Assembly (NCBI GenBank): GCA_041494275.1
Contig: JBGQAM010000046.1
Location: 1 to 13,682 of the forward strand
Direction: 5' to 3'
Length of the DNA: 13,682 nucleotides
DNA from: COMBO-56-21 sp041494275
GTDB taxonomy: Archaea; Thermoplasmatota; Thermoplasmata; UBA10834
Position 1 is the first letter of the stretch. Every line of letters begins with the position of its first letter. Position numbers and translations under genes: made by a program. The notes under the pieces are model-generated. The model searched no databases. It saw only the letters and a list, made by a program, of their open reading frames with translations, and was not told the DNA's origin. Positions 13,036 to 13,682 of this stretch are shown here, in pieces.

Positions 13036-13046
13036 TTTTATTATTG
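13036..13046 (+). promoter_or_regulatory. TATA-like promoter of the glycosyltransferase gene
   Basis: TTTTATTATTG is centred near 13041, about 37 nt before the ATG at 13078. The predicted leader is about 12 nt. It shares TTATTATTG with the bud32 promoter and differs by one base from TTTATCATTG before the IPK gene. Confidence 0.55.
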
Positions 13047-13077
13047 TCAATGGCATTTGGTGATTGGCGACCTTCAA

Positions 13078-13682
13078 ATGCGAGTCATCTTTGGCATTTG
13101 CTCATGGGGGCTTGGTCACGCCACGCGCTCGCTTCCCATAATCCGCAAATTCATCCGGGAGAAAGACGAGGTGACCATAGTCTCCTATGGGAGTGCGTTG
13201 AACCTCCTTCGGAACGAGCTCGGCGAAAGCGCGGCATTTGTTGAGTTGCCGGACTACCGTCCTCCGACCACTCGGAGTTCGCGAAGGCTCGCGCTTGACG
13301 CTCTGCTGAGCGGTCCCCAATATCTCTATGCGATGCAACGCGAACACCGGTTCTTGGAGAGACTTGCCCTGGACGGAAAGGTGGACGTAGTCTTCTCAGA
13401 CAGCCGTTATGGTTTCTATTCTCTCCATGTTCCGAGCTTCTTCATGACCCACCAGCTGAGATTCATGAATCCCCTCTTCCTCCGGGCTCTGGAATCAGGA
13501 AGCGAGACTTTCAATCGTTGGTTCTTGGATCGTTATTCTGGCGTGCTTGTACCAGACTTCGAAGAGGACGGACTTGCTGGCAGGCTGGCGCATGGGCTGT
13601 CCGTCATTGATGAGAAGAAGTTGAACTATATTGGTGTGCTCTCGGACTTCGGCCGTCGCCAGACATCTCAAGATATTGATGT
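13078..13682 (+). CDS. MJ1255-like glycosyltransferase (3' end missing)
   Basis: About 201 residues are visible before the window ends. The N-terminus MRVIFGICSWGLGHATRSLP is the glycine-histidine nucleotide-sugar loop of GT-B glycosyltransferases of the MurG/MJ1255 type (GxGHxTRS). It is followed by an alternating beta/alpha pattern (DEVTIVSYGSALNLLR, VDVVFSDSRYGFYS, VPSFFMTHQLRF, YSGVLVPDFEEDGLAG, LNYIGVLSDF) typical of the N-terminal Rossmann half. In family members, the MTHQ segment and the strand with VPDF are followed by the donor-binding C-terminal half, which is missing here. The likely role is sugar transfer to a lipid or surface glycan, with donor and acceptor unknown. The ATG at 13078 starts exactly at the first strand. 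An in-frame GTG at 13060 falls before the predicted transcription start. The gene has its own promoter and the downstream context is unseen. Confidence 0.85.
   Translation, partial: MRVIFGICSWGLGHATRSLPIIRKFIREKDEVTIVSYGSALNLLRNELGESAAFVELPDYRPPTTRSSRRLALDALLSGPQYLYAMQREHRFLERLALDGKVDVVFSDSRYGFYSLHVPSFFMTHQLRFMNPLFLRALESGSETFNRWFLDRYSGVLVPDFEEDGLAGRLAHGLSVIDEKKLNYIGVLSDFGRRQTSQDID

Larger units (their letters stand above)
12737..13077. other. Divergent intergenic region
   Basis: No gene is seen in this 341-bp spacer. It holds the promoter of the - strand gene at its left end, the promoter of the glycosyltransferase gene at its right end, and one perfect hairpin (12942-12960) between them. 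The middle part (about 12800-12940) shows no repeat, RNA gene or coding pattern that I can support. Confidence 0.6.

Noticed and set aside
1..13682. CRISPR array, insertion sequence or integrase
   Set aside because: No regularly spaced repeats, terminal inverted repeats, transposase or integrase motifs were seen on either strand.

Overview
The window is archaeal and most likely euryarchaeal. It carries an Alba chromatin protein, isopentenyl phosphate kinase, type 2 IPP isomerase, an archaeal-type prenyl diphosphate synthase, RadB (a euryarchaeal recombinase paralogue) and the Bud32 kinase of KEOPS. TATA-like boxes lie about 25 nt upstream of several start codons, and some of those genes look leaderless. 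A Thermoplasmata-type lineage is my best guess, but this is an impression from gene content and not something the sequence proves.

Region 1 (1-5321) is a compact housekeeping block. The 3' part of an alba gene is followed by a tight + strand isoprenoid operon: IPK (393-1169), fni (1178-2254) and GGPP synthase (2260-3243). Together they phosphorylate isopentenyl phosphate, isomerise IPP to DMAPP and condense the units towards GGPP for membrane ether lipids. A convergent radB shares a CTAG with the synthase, so one palindrome supplies both stop codons. radB and bud32 diverge from a short region with two back-to-back promoters. bud32 runs into an RdgB/Ham1-type nucleotide-clearing pyrophosphatase that has no canonical start codon where homology demands one. 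A tRNA-Pro(TGG) with its own promoter closes the block.

Region 2 (5322-12736) looks accessory. It holds a secreted protein on the - strand (signal peptide, seven HAF-type repeats, PKD domain, C39-like cysteine peptidase domain) and, divergent from it, an 1117-residue TPR-like helical-repeat protein with a C-terminal beta domain. The divergent spacer contains three short perfect dyads. A three-helix membrane protein with its own leaderless-type promoter and an unrecognised 204-residue protein on the - strand follow.

Region 3 (12737-13682) is an intergenic stretch with divergent promoters and a perfect hairpin, then the 5' part of an MJ1255-like glycosyltransferase cut by the window edge.

The best leads are the missing start codon of the Ham1 gene (an ATAG stop/start overlap), a promoter element shared between bud32 and tRNA-Pro, the multi-domain HAF-PKD-C39 secreted protein, and the dyads at the promoter of the giant TPR protein. 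I found no convincing new defence system, no CRISPR array and no transposase.
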